A program made the translations under genes and the position numbers. The notes beneath the pieces are model-generated. The model did no database searches, was not told the origin of the DNA, and saw only the letters and a list, made by a program, of their open reading frames with translations. Of a stretch of DNA of 64,000 nt, positions 49,501 to 58,289 are shown one piece after another (within the stretch, counting starts at the first letter, position 1; each line of letters starts with the position of its first letter). The stretch comes from Chondrilla cf. caribensis (taxonomy: Eukaryota; Porifera; Demospongiae; Chondrillida; Chondrillidae): positions 1,236,979 through 1,300,978 of the forward strand of contig OZ026553.1 in assembly GCA_964020155.1 (NCBI GenBank), read 5' to 3'.

Positions 49501-52386
49501 GTAGTGAGCACATCCTGATAAGAAGAGCATCTGATAACATGAACTCATTTTTGATGAATAATTATGAGAAGTGCCTCATAGCATTAAAAAGCAGTGATAG
49601 TATGGTGTACATTAACATCTTCCCACAACTTGTCAATAGTAAAGTATGCATGTCAATTCCTTGTCACCAATACTCCGCCATTACTTCCAATTGAAAAAGT
49701 ATTACAACCACTAGGGCACCATTCTTTAAATCCTACGTACATGTTTAAAACACAAGTTCTGTCCTTACGTGGATTACAAATTAACATTTATCATTGTCCA
49801 AACATTCCTTTGCATAGTTGCCAACCCTTGAGATTCCCTTCAGGGACACTTATATATCTACACCTATGTGTTGCTGCCAAAATGGCTTAATGAATATATT
49901 CAGGTTCAGTATTATTGATTGTGCTTGATAAATAACTGTAAAAGTAGTCTAGAACCTTGTTAAATATCATACTGTGTTTAGGGTAAAATGAATGTATTCC
50001 ACTTCACTATTGCAATTTAGACAACAAAAAGTAGATTAGTATGAGGAGCATATAAGCAGCCAGTTTATGACGTCATATTGCAAATGGCTGTCAGATGCAA
50101 GTACGAATCCAAAAGCCCGTTTTTGAGGGATAATTCAATGTAATGCTCCATAGGAAAGTAATTGTGATCTTCTACCTCTTTAGACTGATGAGTTGACGAC
50201 AAATGACCCACGCAAATCTTTCCAAGAGCTTTAAAATGGTCGACTAGAGTACTGAACACTGCCGAACGAAAATCAAACAGGTTAAATATTCATTTTACTA
50301 GAGATTGACGAATGATGATAAAACAGCAAGATAGAATCGAAGCGCTTGTTTGTCACTTCTAAGGACTACTGAATAAAGACAATCGGATTTTGCACCCTGT
50401 GGTTTACTGTTGTTAAATCCAGGACATTTCACCAATCCGGGCAGGACATGTAACCACTTGGAAGACTCCGTGAATGTCCCGGGTGATTCGGGACAGTTGG
50501 CAACTATGCCGTTGTTTTTGATAGGGTAAGGTGCCCTATCCCTTCTCGCCTGAGGAAGGTCCATTTTGAGAAATGGAGGCAGGAATGGATCTGGGGTACC
50601 AAACTATCTACTGAGATTACTATTTCCTGCACATGATCTATTTCACCTGAGATCAGCCTTGGCCATACAGACTACATAATTAATCTGTACAAACTGTATA
50701 TGTGGTCAATGAGGTAATCTGAGACACATTTGGAGTTTATTGTTTCTATGTTGTTTCCAATCCTGGTAGGTTTGTATTATCTATGATTACATAGAAACGA
50801 AGACACAAGGGTTGCCTTCAATCCCATTTGTGGGAAGGGATATGATGTAAAAACCCATACTTTTTAATGTATATGCATGGAAAATTTTATGCTTTGATGT
50901 GTGTATGTAATAATAATACAGTGACCACTGCACCGCTTTAATCGCCAAACTTTCTAATCCGCCACAATTTCCCAGTACCAATAAAATATCCAGCTAATGC
51001 GCCAAACTCGTTAATCCACCATATACTCTTCAAAAATGAATTGTGATGGATTAACAGGTATTCACTGTAATAATAATTAGTGTGTGTTTGTGTGTGTACA
51101 TGGGTTGATGGGTACATGTTATGCAAATTAAAGTCTAACAATAACTACAGTACAGTACACAGAATGCAATGGACAGTCATTATGAGACTTCCTCAACATT
51201 CACAGTCTGTAGCTATAGGCAACCACAGTTAAATGTATACAGACTCAGATACTCTAAGTACAGGTAGTTTTCTAAACTATGCTTAAATTATGACAAACAA
51301 AGTTGTACTCAGGTACATTGAACAAGAAGATTGGAAACTGGCTGTTGAAGCATGAGTCATGTGTGTTATGCTGGAAGTACTTTAATTGATGCACCATATG
51401 TGTTTGTGGGCATGGCTAATTAGCTCATTGCATGAGGTGTTTTGGCTCATTTTGAAATTTCACTTCAGGAATCAAATGAGTGGAAGAAAATGATAGTACA
51501 ATTCATTTGGCTAAATGCTTTTAGACATTGGAATTATTCATTAATGCATGATTTATAGGATTTAGTCTTTCAAGGAGGATTTATAATTGAGGTATATAAA
51601 CTAGAGGACATGTACACACATATATACAAGAATATTCTTAATACATGCAGTATACAGACTTGAGAAGGTAGCTCCAGTACACACATGTAATATCCAATAT
51701 AGGATGAGGATGATGTTGTAGGATATGGTTAGTGTGGACTGTATCTCTGAAGTGTTGTACCAGACCCTTCTTCCCAGGATGAAATGACAGATGAAGGGTT
51801 GACCACACCAGACCACCCTTCAGCCACCTATTGGCACTGTGCCTGGATGTTGAAGGGTAACCTGGGTTGCCCATATACATGTCAATGGCTGGTCCAGGCA
51901 CTGCAGTTGATACCACATACGAACCAACAAGCCATGAACCAATACACGAACACCCAATAAGTCACACAAGTCGTGATCAGAAATAGGCGTTGAGTCAAAA
52001 ATACCTCTAAGCGATAATGATTACAAAGGTAAGGTGAGGTCGCCTAATTTCAGACAGTCGGTAATTCCGGACACCTCAATTTCTCGCCAGGTCAGTCAGC
52101 AGTGGGCAGACCACAGTATGGTTCACCTTGCTAGGTGAGTGAGCAGTAAGTGGTCAAGTTATCACTGATAATTTCTTTAAAATGCAGACAGAAACTGAGA
52201 CTGTCGGGAATTAGGCGATGAATATACTGTACAAAAGTGATTATATCGCGTTGAAACAAAATACTGATGTCCAAACATACCTGGCGCCAGGTCGACTTTC
52301 CGAAGTCGAATGGGATCAAATACAGGCATGGCAGGCAGTTGATGGGAAGAGACAAGTACACGATCGTCGTCCTCTGCTTCGGCCAT
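24743..52386 (-). CDS. Multi-module ROC/COR-like GTPase with C-terminal Death domain (span)
   Basis: Modelled as 14 minus-strand exons: 52281-52386, 48778-48975, 47112-47294, 40966-41163, 39287-39469, 34296-34361, 34118-34222, 33828-34019, 32432-32610, 31139-31190, 25775-27946, 25400-25471, 25121-25213, 24743-25038. All 13 joins are phase-consistent, giving about 1364 residues. Order: acidic start (MAEAEDDDRVL), four ~60-residue modules with a [LI]SxxE[CY] core, a hydrophobic helical region, a fifth related module, a P-loop GTPase domain (GPPEAGKS, DSGGQP), a COR-like region and a Death domain (WRDGRSG). GTPase-Death architectures occur in DAPK1/Roco relatives and in expanded invertebrate families; a cytoplasmic cell-death or immune signalling role is inferred. 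Joining the modules to the GTPase is a model; two adjacent genes cannot be excluded. Confidence 0.6.
25121..25213 (-). CDS. Linker exon before Death domain
   Basis: Acceptor TTTTGCAG, donor TACA|GTGAGT, phase 1 in and 1 out. Encodes a Pro/Ser/Thr-rich linker, MSTGNIPQPPSTSAGDTSPS. Confidence 0.7.
25400..25471 (-). CDS. Linker exon, basic
   Basis: Acceptor ACTTACAG, donor TCAG|GTGAGA, phase 1 in and 1 out. TQRKRSPSSTNSISIPKRQD has basic clusters that could serve as nuclear localisation signals (weak). Confidence 0.65.
25775..27946 (-). CDS. Large exon: P-loop GTPase (ROC-like) plus COR-like region
   Basis: The acceptor CCCATGTAG precedes 27946 and the in-phase donor CCAAAT|GTATGC follows 25775. 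Of ~724 residues, 18-25 are the Walker A/G1 motif GPPEAGKS. The switch II/G3 motif is DSGGQPAFFDLHPMLA at ~180, followed by LYFLLFNSCEGL. The G4 motif is degenerate (VVGSRKSQ in place of NKxD), so guanine specificity is doubtful. Residues ~380-520 (FHMLGIFSCP, LSILGVPDTLGSFSRF) resemble COR regions. The last ~200 residues (YYVPQGIFPHCVVSV and beyond) are conserved-looking but unnamed. A short tail runs on to a stop at 25749 if the donor is not used. Confidence 0.82.
28224..28799. mobile_element. Tc1/mariner-like element 2
   Basis: The ends CGGTACTAATCATACAAAAC and its complement are flanked by TA on both sides. Subterminal palindromes are built of GGGTACGGGTACG. A minus-strand frame at 28396-28605 starts MVYSSYVKQRIL, matching element 1 before diverging. 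It lies in the intron upstream of the GTPase exon. Confidence 0.9.
28396..28605 (-). pseudogene. Transposase N-terminal remnant in mariner-like element 2
   Basis: A 69-codon frame begins MVYSSYVKQRIL like the helix-turn-helix start of element 1 and includes STILRGTLMTGEE. There is no catalytic DDE/D domain. Confidence 0.55.
29679..30324. mobile_element. hAT-like element with transposase fragment
   Basis: The ends CAGTGCTC/GAGCACTG are inverted; AGTAC directly flanks both ends, but the expected 8-bp duplication is not clear. Internal repeats of CCAGACA/TGTCTGG occur near the left end. The transposase-like frame is on the minus strand. Confidence 0.7.
29873..30271 (-). pseudogene. hAT transposase N-terminal fragment (ZNF862/KIAA1586-like)
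   Basis: A 132-codon frame contains KKTVEKWIVENDKEPDTSIW and CAIRSQFKERLQPMRNYRPT. This follows the WK.E.......W......C..C/K..N.......G pattern of KIAA1586/ZNF862-type hAT proteins. It has no dimerisation or catalytic region. Confidence 0.6.
30334..30773. mobile_element. MITE-like element with TAACGG palindromes
   Basis: CATGGAAAAGGTAACG at the left and its near complement CGTTACCCTTTCCATG at the right bound a region full of GTTAAC/TTAACGG motifs. No target duplication was identified. It starts only 10 bp after the hAT-like element. Confidence 0.6.
31139..31190 (-). CDS. Short exon of GTPase-Death gene
   Basis: Acceptor ATTATTGTAG, donor AAAAG|GTGTGT, phase 0 in and 1 out. GRKCLLQEENFQAKLIK joins the module exon at 32432 directly to the GTPase exon in frame. 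Confidence 0.55.
32432..32610 (-). CDS. Exon: fifth SxxEC module
   Basis: Acceptor TACATGTAG, donor GATAAG|GTATTA, phase 1 in and 0 out. LCYWEDWISEDECKRVYSSA, then W, L, V and L positions spaced as in the four modules upstream, ending YIRRLQDK. Confidence 0.7.
33828..34019 (-). CDS. Exon: helical region of GTPase-Death gene
   Basis: Acceptor GTATCCAG, donor TTGGCAG|GTTTGT, phase 1 in and 1 out. Encodes GDLLMKLPDEPHHLPALQF and FQDYITRLLRLIIASGGTDV. Probably alpha-helical; no family recognised. Confidence 0.7.
34118..34222 (-). CDS. Exon: helical region of GTPase-Death gene
   Basis: Acceptor AATACAG, donor CTCCAAG|GTAGTG, phase 1 in and 1 out. Encodes ILALCLLLMQWEYDRHTHYL then EPERVEDTLVKKLQ. 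Confidence 0.68.
34296..34361 (-). CDS. Exon of GTPase-Death gene
   Basis: Acceptor TTCTACTAG, donor AAGAATG|GTAGGT, phase 1 in and 1 out. Encodes VTSMACEQMMNKPLWKNDNF then KN. Phase fits the module exons upstream. Confidence 0.6.
34565..35163. mobile_element. MITE with ~28-bp TIR
   Basis: TCTGACAAAAGGGTCCACTT + GGTGAAAA occurs at the left and inverted at the right. GTGAGC/GCTCAC just outside may extend the TIR. No transposase remnant and no certain target duplication. Confidence 0.88.
35170..36950. other. Intronic stretch, no gene recognised
   Basis: It holds copies of GGGTCCAGCAACAGTC (35690, 35937) and one inverted copy at ~36190, plus unique AT-rich sequence. No exon with both splice sites fitting the module phases was found. 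Confidence 0.4.
36957..37036. repeat. (CA)n microsatellite
   Basis: Long CA run at the left edge of duplication copy A. Confidence 0.97.
37171..37226. repeat. (TA)n microsatellite
   Basis: Pure TA run of ~28 units; the corresponding place in copy B (43795) has no such run. Confidence 0.97.
39287..39469 (-). CDS. Module exon A1 (SEEEC type)
   Basis: Acceptor CATTCCTAG, donor TTAAAAG|GTATGT, phase 1 in and 1 out. Encodes SNLLSEEECRAIFGDYDKWE and LEVGRILQSHQF, ending SRTLK. A symmetric phase-1 exon can be duplicated or lost without frame damage. The helix pattern resembles the middle helices of CARD-type death folds (weak inference). Confidence 0.72.
40966..41163 (-). CDS. Module exon A2 (SAKEC type)
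   Basis: Acceptor CATTCCAG, donor CTTAAAG|GTGTGT, phase 1 in and 1 out. Encodes ESALISAKECEDIAQGYSPR, then DKWKSRLMRV and VLEKHKIPGISSVLK. Confidence 0.72.
41580..42300. other. Intronic/spacer sequence, no gene recognised
   Basis: Duplicated in copy B. It begins with TACAGTAGAAATTCGACAAA, which may be a decayed pogo-like end; no right end was found. Confidence 0.35.
42364..42448. repeat. (GT)n microsatellite
   Basis: GT run with TATGTG and GCGTGC interruptions near the right edge of copy A. Confidence 0.96.
43296..43334. repeat. (CA)n microsatellite
   Basis: CA run in the spacer between the two duplication copies. Confidence 0.96.
43515..43569. repeat. (CA)n microsatellite
   Basis: CA run at the left edge of copy B, followed by the dispersed CA-linked repeat also seen at 22.04-22.8 kb. 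Confidence 0.97.
44328..44908. mobile_element. pogo/Tigger-like MITE with proven empty site
   Basis: The ends CAGTGGACCCTCATTTATCC and CAGTGGACCCTCACTTATCC (inverted) are flanked by TA. Copy A reads straight through at ~37746 (CCACATACATACATCC), giving the pre-insertion sequence with a single TA. ATCCGGAC-type repeats at the left are typical of pogo/Tigger ends. It contains a core also found at 45262 and 60838. Confidence 0.95.
45262..45577. mobile_element. 316-bp insertion with TA duplication and hairpin ends, no clear TIR
   Basis: Copy A has GTAGTATAAAAAGACAC; copy B has GTGTA, the insert, then TAAAAAGACAC. The left end folds as CAAGTAATTCGAG paired with CTCGAATTACTTG around a GC-rich loop. 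The right end is the hairpin GGGGCTGCC-GCA-GGCAGCCCC. The middle is a diverged copy of the core in the pogo-like element at 44.3 kb. Confidence 0.85.
46142..46673. mobile_element. Segment private to copy B, probable composite mobile sequence
   Basis: It replaces ~220 bp of copy A (38627-38848). It holds the hairpin above, an acidic frame at 46344-46474 (VYDSEVEESFYAMNEPEDDF), and a TCCTAATTTCGGACA / GTCCGGAATTAG inverted pair at 46500 and 46665. A related end type occurs at 52041. Confidence 0.6.
46145..46258. repeat. Long imperfect hairpin
   Basis: Arms of ~38 bp (CATGTCTACTTGGGGTGTAT and its near complement) surround a second GC-rich palindrome (GAGGGCGCGAAGCGCCC). It is present only in copy B, at the left edge of a replaced segment. 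Confidence 0.85.
47112..47294 (-). CDS. Module exon B1 (SEEEC type)
   Basis: Paralog of the exon at 39287 with the same length (183 bp), splice sites and phase 1-1. NLLSEEECGAIFGDYGKWKS shows several replacements relative to A1 and no stop. Confidence 0.72.
48778..48975 (-). CDS. Module exon B2 (SAKEY type)
   Basis: Paralog of the exon at 40966 (198 bp, phase 1-1). The core Cys is replaced by Tyr (ALISAKEYEDIAQDYHPYNG). Otherwise intact. Confidence 0.72.
49813..50508. mobile_element. MITE-like insertion with 13-bp TIR and empty site
   Basis: CATAGTTGCCAAC ends, inverted, with flanks CCTTTG/CCGTTG (6 bp, one mismatch). Copy A at ~41996 reads CCTTTGTTTTTGATAGG without the 696-bp insert. A minus frame (50065-50259) shows no recognised domain. 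Confidence 0.88.
50919..51067. mobile_element. 149-bp pogo-like MITE
   Basis: CAGTGACCACTGC...CAGGTATTCACTG with TA on both sides. The interior has TTAATCCGCC/TTAATCCACC-type repeats as in pogo ends. Private to copy B. Confidence 0.7.
52041..52217. mobile_element. 177-bp MITE-like inverted-repeat element
   Basis: CGCCTAATTTCAGACAGTC at the left and its near complement GACTGTCGGGAATTAGGCG at the right, in the intron after the start exon of the GTPase-Death gene. Related ends occur at ~46500-46670. Confidence 0.7.
52281..52386 (-). CDS. Start exon of the module/GTPase-Death gene
   Basis: ATG at 52386 in a good context (CCAAAATGGCC). It encodes MAEAEDDDRVLVSSHQLPAM then PVFDPIRLRKVDLAP, with donor CGCCAG|GTATGT, phase 1 out, as required by all module exons. 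An in-frame ATG 27 bp upstream is possible. Confidence 0.55.
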
Positions 52387-52480
52387 TTTGGAATTTGGGT
52401 GTTCCCCAAGCAACTCGAACTCTTATGCAAAACACGCATCATCGGACCATAGACCCGGACCACGTGTCCACAGGAGAATG
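52387..52480. promoter_or_regulatory. Putative bidirectional promoter
   Basis: A short gap lies between the minus-strand start exon and the plus-strand 5' exon shared with 20913-20953. It contains CCACGTGT (CACGTG E-box) at the same relative place as TCACGTGA at 20894. Confidence 0.45.
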
Positions 52481-52522
52481 TGAGACTGAAGAAGACGTTT
52501 GATTGTTCTGCTTCACTTGAAG
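52481..52522 (+). other. Shared 5' exon (probably untranslated) of NCAPH2-like locus 2
   Basis: GAGACTGAAGAAGACGTTTG to donor CTTGAAG|GTATGT. Near-identical to 20913-20953. The similarity continues into the intron and recurs at 53056-53105, matching 21026-21075. Confidence 0.5.
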
Positions 52523-54560
52523 GTATGTTTACAAGTGTTCTGACGTGGTTCTGTACCGACGAGTACCCAATACACTCACAAGTACTACTAGTATTGAATA
52601 CACACTCAGTCTAATCTTAGTTTGTCCTAAATTCTCTGGATGGTCCAAATTGTCAGTCTTCGTCTGTATGATGCGATCCAGTGTAGTGGACTCCTTATCA
52701 GCATCTCAACCTGATCAGTGCACTTGTCCGCACTAAATCTGTACGACCTCTGTGATAATAGCTAATGTAGGCGATGATCTAAACCTGACCGTCTGGAAGT
52801 ATTTTAATCTCTGAATCATTTAGCGACTCGTTCCTGTTCGCTCTATTGCAATAGCTGTCGATCACTCCACGTGTCCGTCCAGCTATTGGTAGAGCGTTCC
52901 CCGAGTAGTGTGAGCCTTGTCTTAATGTCTACTTGACGTGTACGAGACTAGTTCGTGAACGAGTACATGCATTTCTGGTTTAGTGCTGATGTCAACTTGG
53001 TGGGTAGAGAGTCACTTCTGAGGACAGTGGACAATGACAGTGAAGAGTTGTACAGCTCATATCATATCCACACCACCATTATCGTCACCTTTGTGATATT
53101 TTGTTGCTGTCAGCTATTTCCCCATATTTTGTGCCAAAATGTCCTCTTTGTTGATCAGTATAGTCTGAGCTGTAGACTGTGTGCACTAGCTGTTGGTTTG
53201 TGTGCATTTATTTCCCTTAAATATTGTCATCCCGATGCAGCATGCAACGCCAGAACCAAATACACAAGTGTACATATGTAATATCCATGGAAGAGACTGT
53301 GTGTTGACATGGCTTATATTGCTGCCACTAGATACATGGTCCAATGGAGCTGGATTGATCTGGTGGTGAGAATGAGGACCCATCTCCTGTGAGAGACGGC
53401 AAAGAGAAGAAGAAATAAGAGACAGTATGAACTGTATGTTGTTCCTGGTGGTGTCTGTTCTCTGTTCACAAAAGCTCACCACATGTAGTACTTCCTGTGG
53501 TGTTCTGCTATTCCAAGAGTCCTAGCCTACACAATTGATGATGCACAATTGAGTGACCACCCAGTACCTCCATAGATGACTGTCAGTTCATATTTCTACT
53601 CTGGAATGAGGTGATACTGATGTAGGGAGAGGAAGTCAACTTTTTTGATATTTGTTCATCAAATCACATCACATCAAACACATCCTCACATCCATGCACA
53701 CTTATTAGCTATTGCCACAATATTATTGTAGTATAATATTATGATTCAGCTATGTACTATGTGGTGGGTTGGACAGTGAACACTAGAACCATGCAGCAAC
53801 CTCCTGGCAGTAGTTAACAATATTCACGTGTTGCTTAATGATATTCATATATTGTCCAATGATATTCATTATGTTCTTATCTAATCTATTGTTAGGTGTC
53901 AGTGATTATCAAACCAGGTCACCTCCTCAGACTGTTGTTTGGCCCAGGAGCAGGGGAATGTGAGACCAAGTATGTACAGTAGGTATTGTGTGCTTGTGTA
54001 TGTATGTGTGTACATGTGTGTACTGTGTGTGCATACACACATACATTTTAGAGGACTTCATTCACAGGAGACATAGGAATAGTGTGTGCTACGTTCTGCT
54101 AGATGTACACACGTACACCTTACAGTATATGTGACTGATGAGAGGTTTAACATCATGTTGTGCTGAAATTGTGTTTTGTGGATTTGTAGCAAGTTTGTTG
54201 TAAGGACCGTGGTCGTGATAGCAAATATAGACAGTCCTTGTCATATCCCAAGGTATATTTTGATGTAGACCCTCTCTGGTGTAATTTATGACAACAATTC
54301 ACCTCTTCTGTGTGTGGTCTTCAATCCTGATGTTCACTCTGTAATGCTGTAGGTATCCCACATGAATATGACTAGCTTGTACATCCTTGTCACCATGTTG
54401 TACAAGGATGTGACAAAGATGTGACAAGGTTGTACATTAGGTTGGATGAGGTCATGTCAAATTGTACACATTTCAAGGTTGTTTGGTTCATACTGCTTCC
54501 TTGTACACAACCTTGTACAACTTGTACAACCTGTACATGACCTTGTCATTTTCATGTAAG

Positions 54561-55071
54561 ATATTCCAGTAGTGAGGGTACATGTACCTACACACAGTAG
54601 AGAGTCCTCCTGCTAACAAGTACATACGTAGGTATATTCCAGTAGTGAGGGTACATGTACCTACACACAGTAGAGAGTCCTCCTGCTAACAAGTACATAC
54701 GTAGGTATATTCCAGTAGTGAGGGTACATGTACTTACACACAGTGGAGAGTCCTCCTGCTAACAAGTACATACGTAGGTATATTCCAGTAGTGAGGGTAC
54801 ATGTACCTACACACAGTAGAGAGTCCTCCTGCTAACAAGTACATACGTAGGTATATTCCAGTAGTGAGGGTACATGTACCTACACACAGTAGAGAGTCCT
54901 CCTGCTAACAAGTACATACGTAGGTATATTCCAGTAGTGAGGGTACATGTACCTACACACAGTAGAGAGTCCTCTTGCTAACAAGTACATATGTAGGTAT
55001 ATTCCAGTAGTGAGGGTACATGTACCTACACACAGTAGAGAGTCCTCCTGCTAACAAGTACATACAGTGAA
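54561..55071. repeat. 73-bp tandem repeat, ~7 copies
   Basis: Unit landmarks TTCCAGTAGTGAGGGTACAT and GAGTCCTCCTGCTAACAAGT recur every 73 bp with few changes. Confidence 0.95.
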
Positions 55072-55991
55072 CTCTCCTTAATCTGGCCACCAGTGGTGAT
55101 CCTATTCCTAAAGGAAATGTAGGTTAAATGTATGATCTATTTTGATACACCATGGTTCATAGCCATAACCTATGTACTTCTGTGTGGTTGTGTGTATTGA
55201 CTGATATGTAACAGTTGAATCTCTCTTGTTCTGTACATGGACTGTACTGGTAACCAGTGATCAGTTGACCACAGAGGTACTCTCACTCAAGTAATTGCTA
55301 ACAAGATCTTCTGGTGCTCTTATTTGCTCTAGTTCTGAGTCTTCCAAACTTTCAGTCTTGTCATTTGTCATCAGTGTACCTAACCTGTAGTTTAAATAAC
55401 AGATAGATAAGGTGTGTGGGTGGCTGGGCTGTTATAGCTAGTGAGGTATTTCAGAGTGTGTGTATTGCTGATGTCCAGGTTCAGATCCACCAGGTAGCAT
55501 TTTTGTCTTTTTTTTTCTCACCTGTTGTCTGTGCTGATTGTTGAAGATGTGTTCCAATGTTACTCTATATTACCAGAACCTCATGTATGATATGTATATA
55601 TGCTTCTGTATGTGTGTATGTATATGAATGTATGTACATTATTGCAAGAAGTACTGTATATACTAATGTACGTACATATGTATGTATCATACGTATGTAG
55701 GTGTACATATATCTTCACAGTACTTACACATACACATAATGTATACATCATCTAGCTTAGTAAGTTTCCTGGGTAGTCCATATTCCTGGTTGACACACTC
55801 CCTCACTCAGTCCCTAGTACACTGTGTCAACCAGTACAGTAGAATGCAGTAACATCTAAACTTTCACCAGTGAGAATTTGATTGTTTTCTCCTTTCCTGA
55901 GATGTGCAGGTGTAGGTTTAGATGGTGTCTATAATGGGTTTGAAAGAATACAGTAGTATTCAAATTATCTTAGTGGAAAACTCCTTAAGTA

Positions 55992-56406
55992 CAGTACTAA
56001 TCATAAACACTGAACGTTCTACTGGTGTAAAATGGATGTATCCGTCTGTGTTCCCTATGCGTACCCACTAAACGGGAACGGCTGTTTAGTGGGTGAGTCA
56101 CCGAACTTAGTACGTGGTGATAATAATGATTATAATTGTAAGGTAAATTTTGGTGTTGAAGTTGATATGTTGTTTGATTCCTATTTGGAAGCTCTGATTA
56201 CCAGAGGAACACTCATGATGAGACAAGCATGTAAATAGATTGATTTAGACAGTTTTGATAACCACTTTGAGGGGTTGATTAGAGTATGGGGTGAACAAGA
56301 GAACACACGGGTATGCCCGTACCCGTCCATACCTGTACCCGTTCAACATGCATTTTCAGAAAATGGGTACGGCCGTAGAACATTCAGTTTTGTATGATTA
56401 GTACCG
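55992..56406. mobile_element. Tc1/mariner-like element 3
   Basis: CAGTACTAATCATA at the left and TATGATTAGTACCG at the right, with TA on both sides. Subterminal GAACGTTCTAC and GTACCCGTT palindromes are shared with elements 2 and 4. An open frame at 56032-56238 includes EALITRGTLM, similar to a peptide in element 2. Confidence 0.88.
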
Positions 56407-57067
56407 TAGATGTAATATGTAAAACATCGCTTCCTGTTTTCCTTGTTAAGTTAGTAGGTGTTTCACTCTCTCCCGCCCACTTACTCAACTCTGACTATCA
56501 AGACCTGCTCAAATGTAGCCCATGAGCTACAGTAGGCCATTCATGTCAGAAGGTGAAATGGTCTCTCTAACGGTGTGGTACTACACTGTGGTTTTGTACA
56601 CAGCACCACTCGGTAGTGGGTGGTGCCTTCCACACCTTGCGGGGATCTCACTTCCCTTGTTGTTGTCAACAGATATTTGAATGCCACATGCTACTGTGGT
56701 GTGTATTTGTTCCTCCAAATCCTCCAAATTGTCAATGTTGTCATCAGTGACCTTACCTGTAGTTTAAGTAACAGATTGATAAATTGTGTGGGTGGGCTAT
56801 TGTTGATGGTGTAGTGAATCAGTATGTGTCTAGCTTCATGTGGAAGGCCAGGTTCCAATTCTTCAATTGTCAATTTTTGTCTTTTTTTCCACAAGTGTTG
56901 TCCATGGTAAATGTTGTTGATGTGTTCAAATGTTATTTGATGTTATCAGAACCTTGTGTATAATGTCATGTACGTATTACGTACGTATGTATTATGTGTA
57001 TGTCTGTATGTGTGTACATACTAAGTACATGTACGTACTTCTAAGTACTGTATTATGATATGGTGTA

Positions 57068-57801
57068 CGGTACTTTCAGTAAAAACTGGACGTACTACGG
57101 GTTGCCTACGGATGAACGGACGTGTTAAGTACGGTTTACCTACGTGTTGATACCTACAGGATACGTACGGGTTGTTACATTTCTAGAGAAAGTGATAATC
57201 GAAAGGAATGCAGACCTTAAGCGTTCTTTCAAGTGTAAAAGAAATCCAGAAAACTTCTTTCGTGGGAAGAGTAACGTTCATTGGAAAGATCGTCCCCGTC
57301 AGAATCCCGCTCGGTTGATTCGAACTCGTTTAAGGCAGAGATGAGCCTTCGCCTGGCAAAAAAGTGTCCGAGAGCGACAGCGGTATGTCCAAAAGGTTAT
57401 AAAACCATGTGATTTCGAATATTCCGTGCTAATCCTCTGTTTCCGAAAGATAGGCACTCGAATTCGCTGGTATACATCGGTCGAATAAGCCATTTTTCTT
57501 TGTCTCGCGGAATCAAGTCACACCGTCATTGCACAAGAATTATGACGTATCATTGTCACCTTCGCCTAAAGTAATTATCACTTGCTGAAGAATGCAGTAG
57601 AAGTACGGGTCACCCATTTACGGGTTACGGACGTGTCGACTATGTACGACTGATGACTGTGACTGTGACTATGTATGACTATGACTATGACTATGTATTT
57701 TTCTCGTTTTCGTAATAATTATTCACGTTTTTAGACTATGTACGGTTAAAAACGGGTACGGGTACGCCCGTAGTACGTTCAGTTTTTTACTGAAAGTACC
57801 G
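57068..57801. mobile_element. Tc1/mariner-like element 4
   Basis: CGGTACTTTCAGTAAAAACT ends, inverted, with TA on both sides; ACGGGTACGGGTACGCCC near the right end. The minus frame 57299-57493 starts MAYSTDVYQRIR, a variant of the helix-turn-helix start of elements 1 and 2. Confidence 0.9.
57299..57493 (-). pseudogene. Transposase N-terminal remnant in mariner-like element 4
   Basis: 64 codons starting MAYSTDVYQRIR, then frame-degenerate. No catalytic domain. Confidence 0.45.
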
Positions 57802-58289
57802 TATGTACTTACATATGTATCCTGGTTGAAGGTAACATCAAAGTAACCAACTTAAGTACATTCCCCATGTACTAGCTCAGAACGGATGAAATCGATACAC
57901 TTTTCGATAAATCCTGATTAAGTTGATACACTTTTCGACAAATCCTGATTAATTTGATACACTTTTTGACAAAATGTAATTGGTTCTGAGTTGCCAGGAT
58001 ACATCATAGATAAATCAATCCTTGGATAGGTACAACTGCGCCCTCGGTCAATTAGTCTTTGCAATGAGTACATTTCCCATGTACCAACCCAAGGAGGGAT
58101 TTATCTACTACATGTGTGCATGTAATGGATGTACGTACACTGCAACTGCCTAGCAAGTGTCCTGGTTAGTACAAGTGTGTACAGTATGTTTATATGTACC
58201 TTCATGTGTATGTACATATGTGTGTTCATTGTGTCATTAGTGGGTGTTCTGCTGATATTCACTTGATGCATAAGTGTGTAGTGCTGTCA

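Larger units (their letters stand above)
43515..51150. repeat. Segmental duplication, copy B (~7.6 kb)
   Basis: Paralogous to copy A. The extra length is explained by inserts at 44328-44908, 45262-45577, ~46142-46673 (replacing ~220 bp), 49813-50508 and 50919-51067. Intact splice sites and frames in both copies suggest both sets of exons are used. Confidence 0.9.

Noticed and set aside
53896..53970. Splice-bounded frame KPGHLLRLLFGPGAGECETK
   Set aside because: It has no resemblance to NCAPH2 and only a poor TATGTA donor; unsupported.
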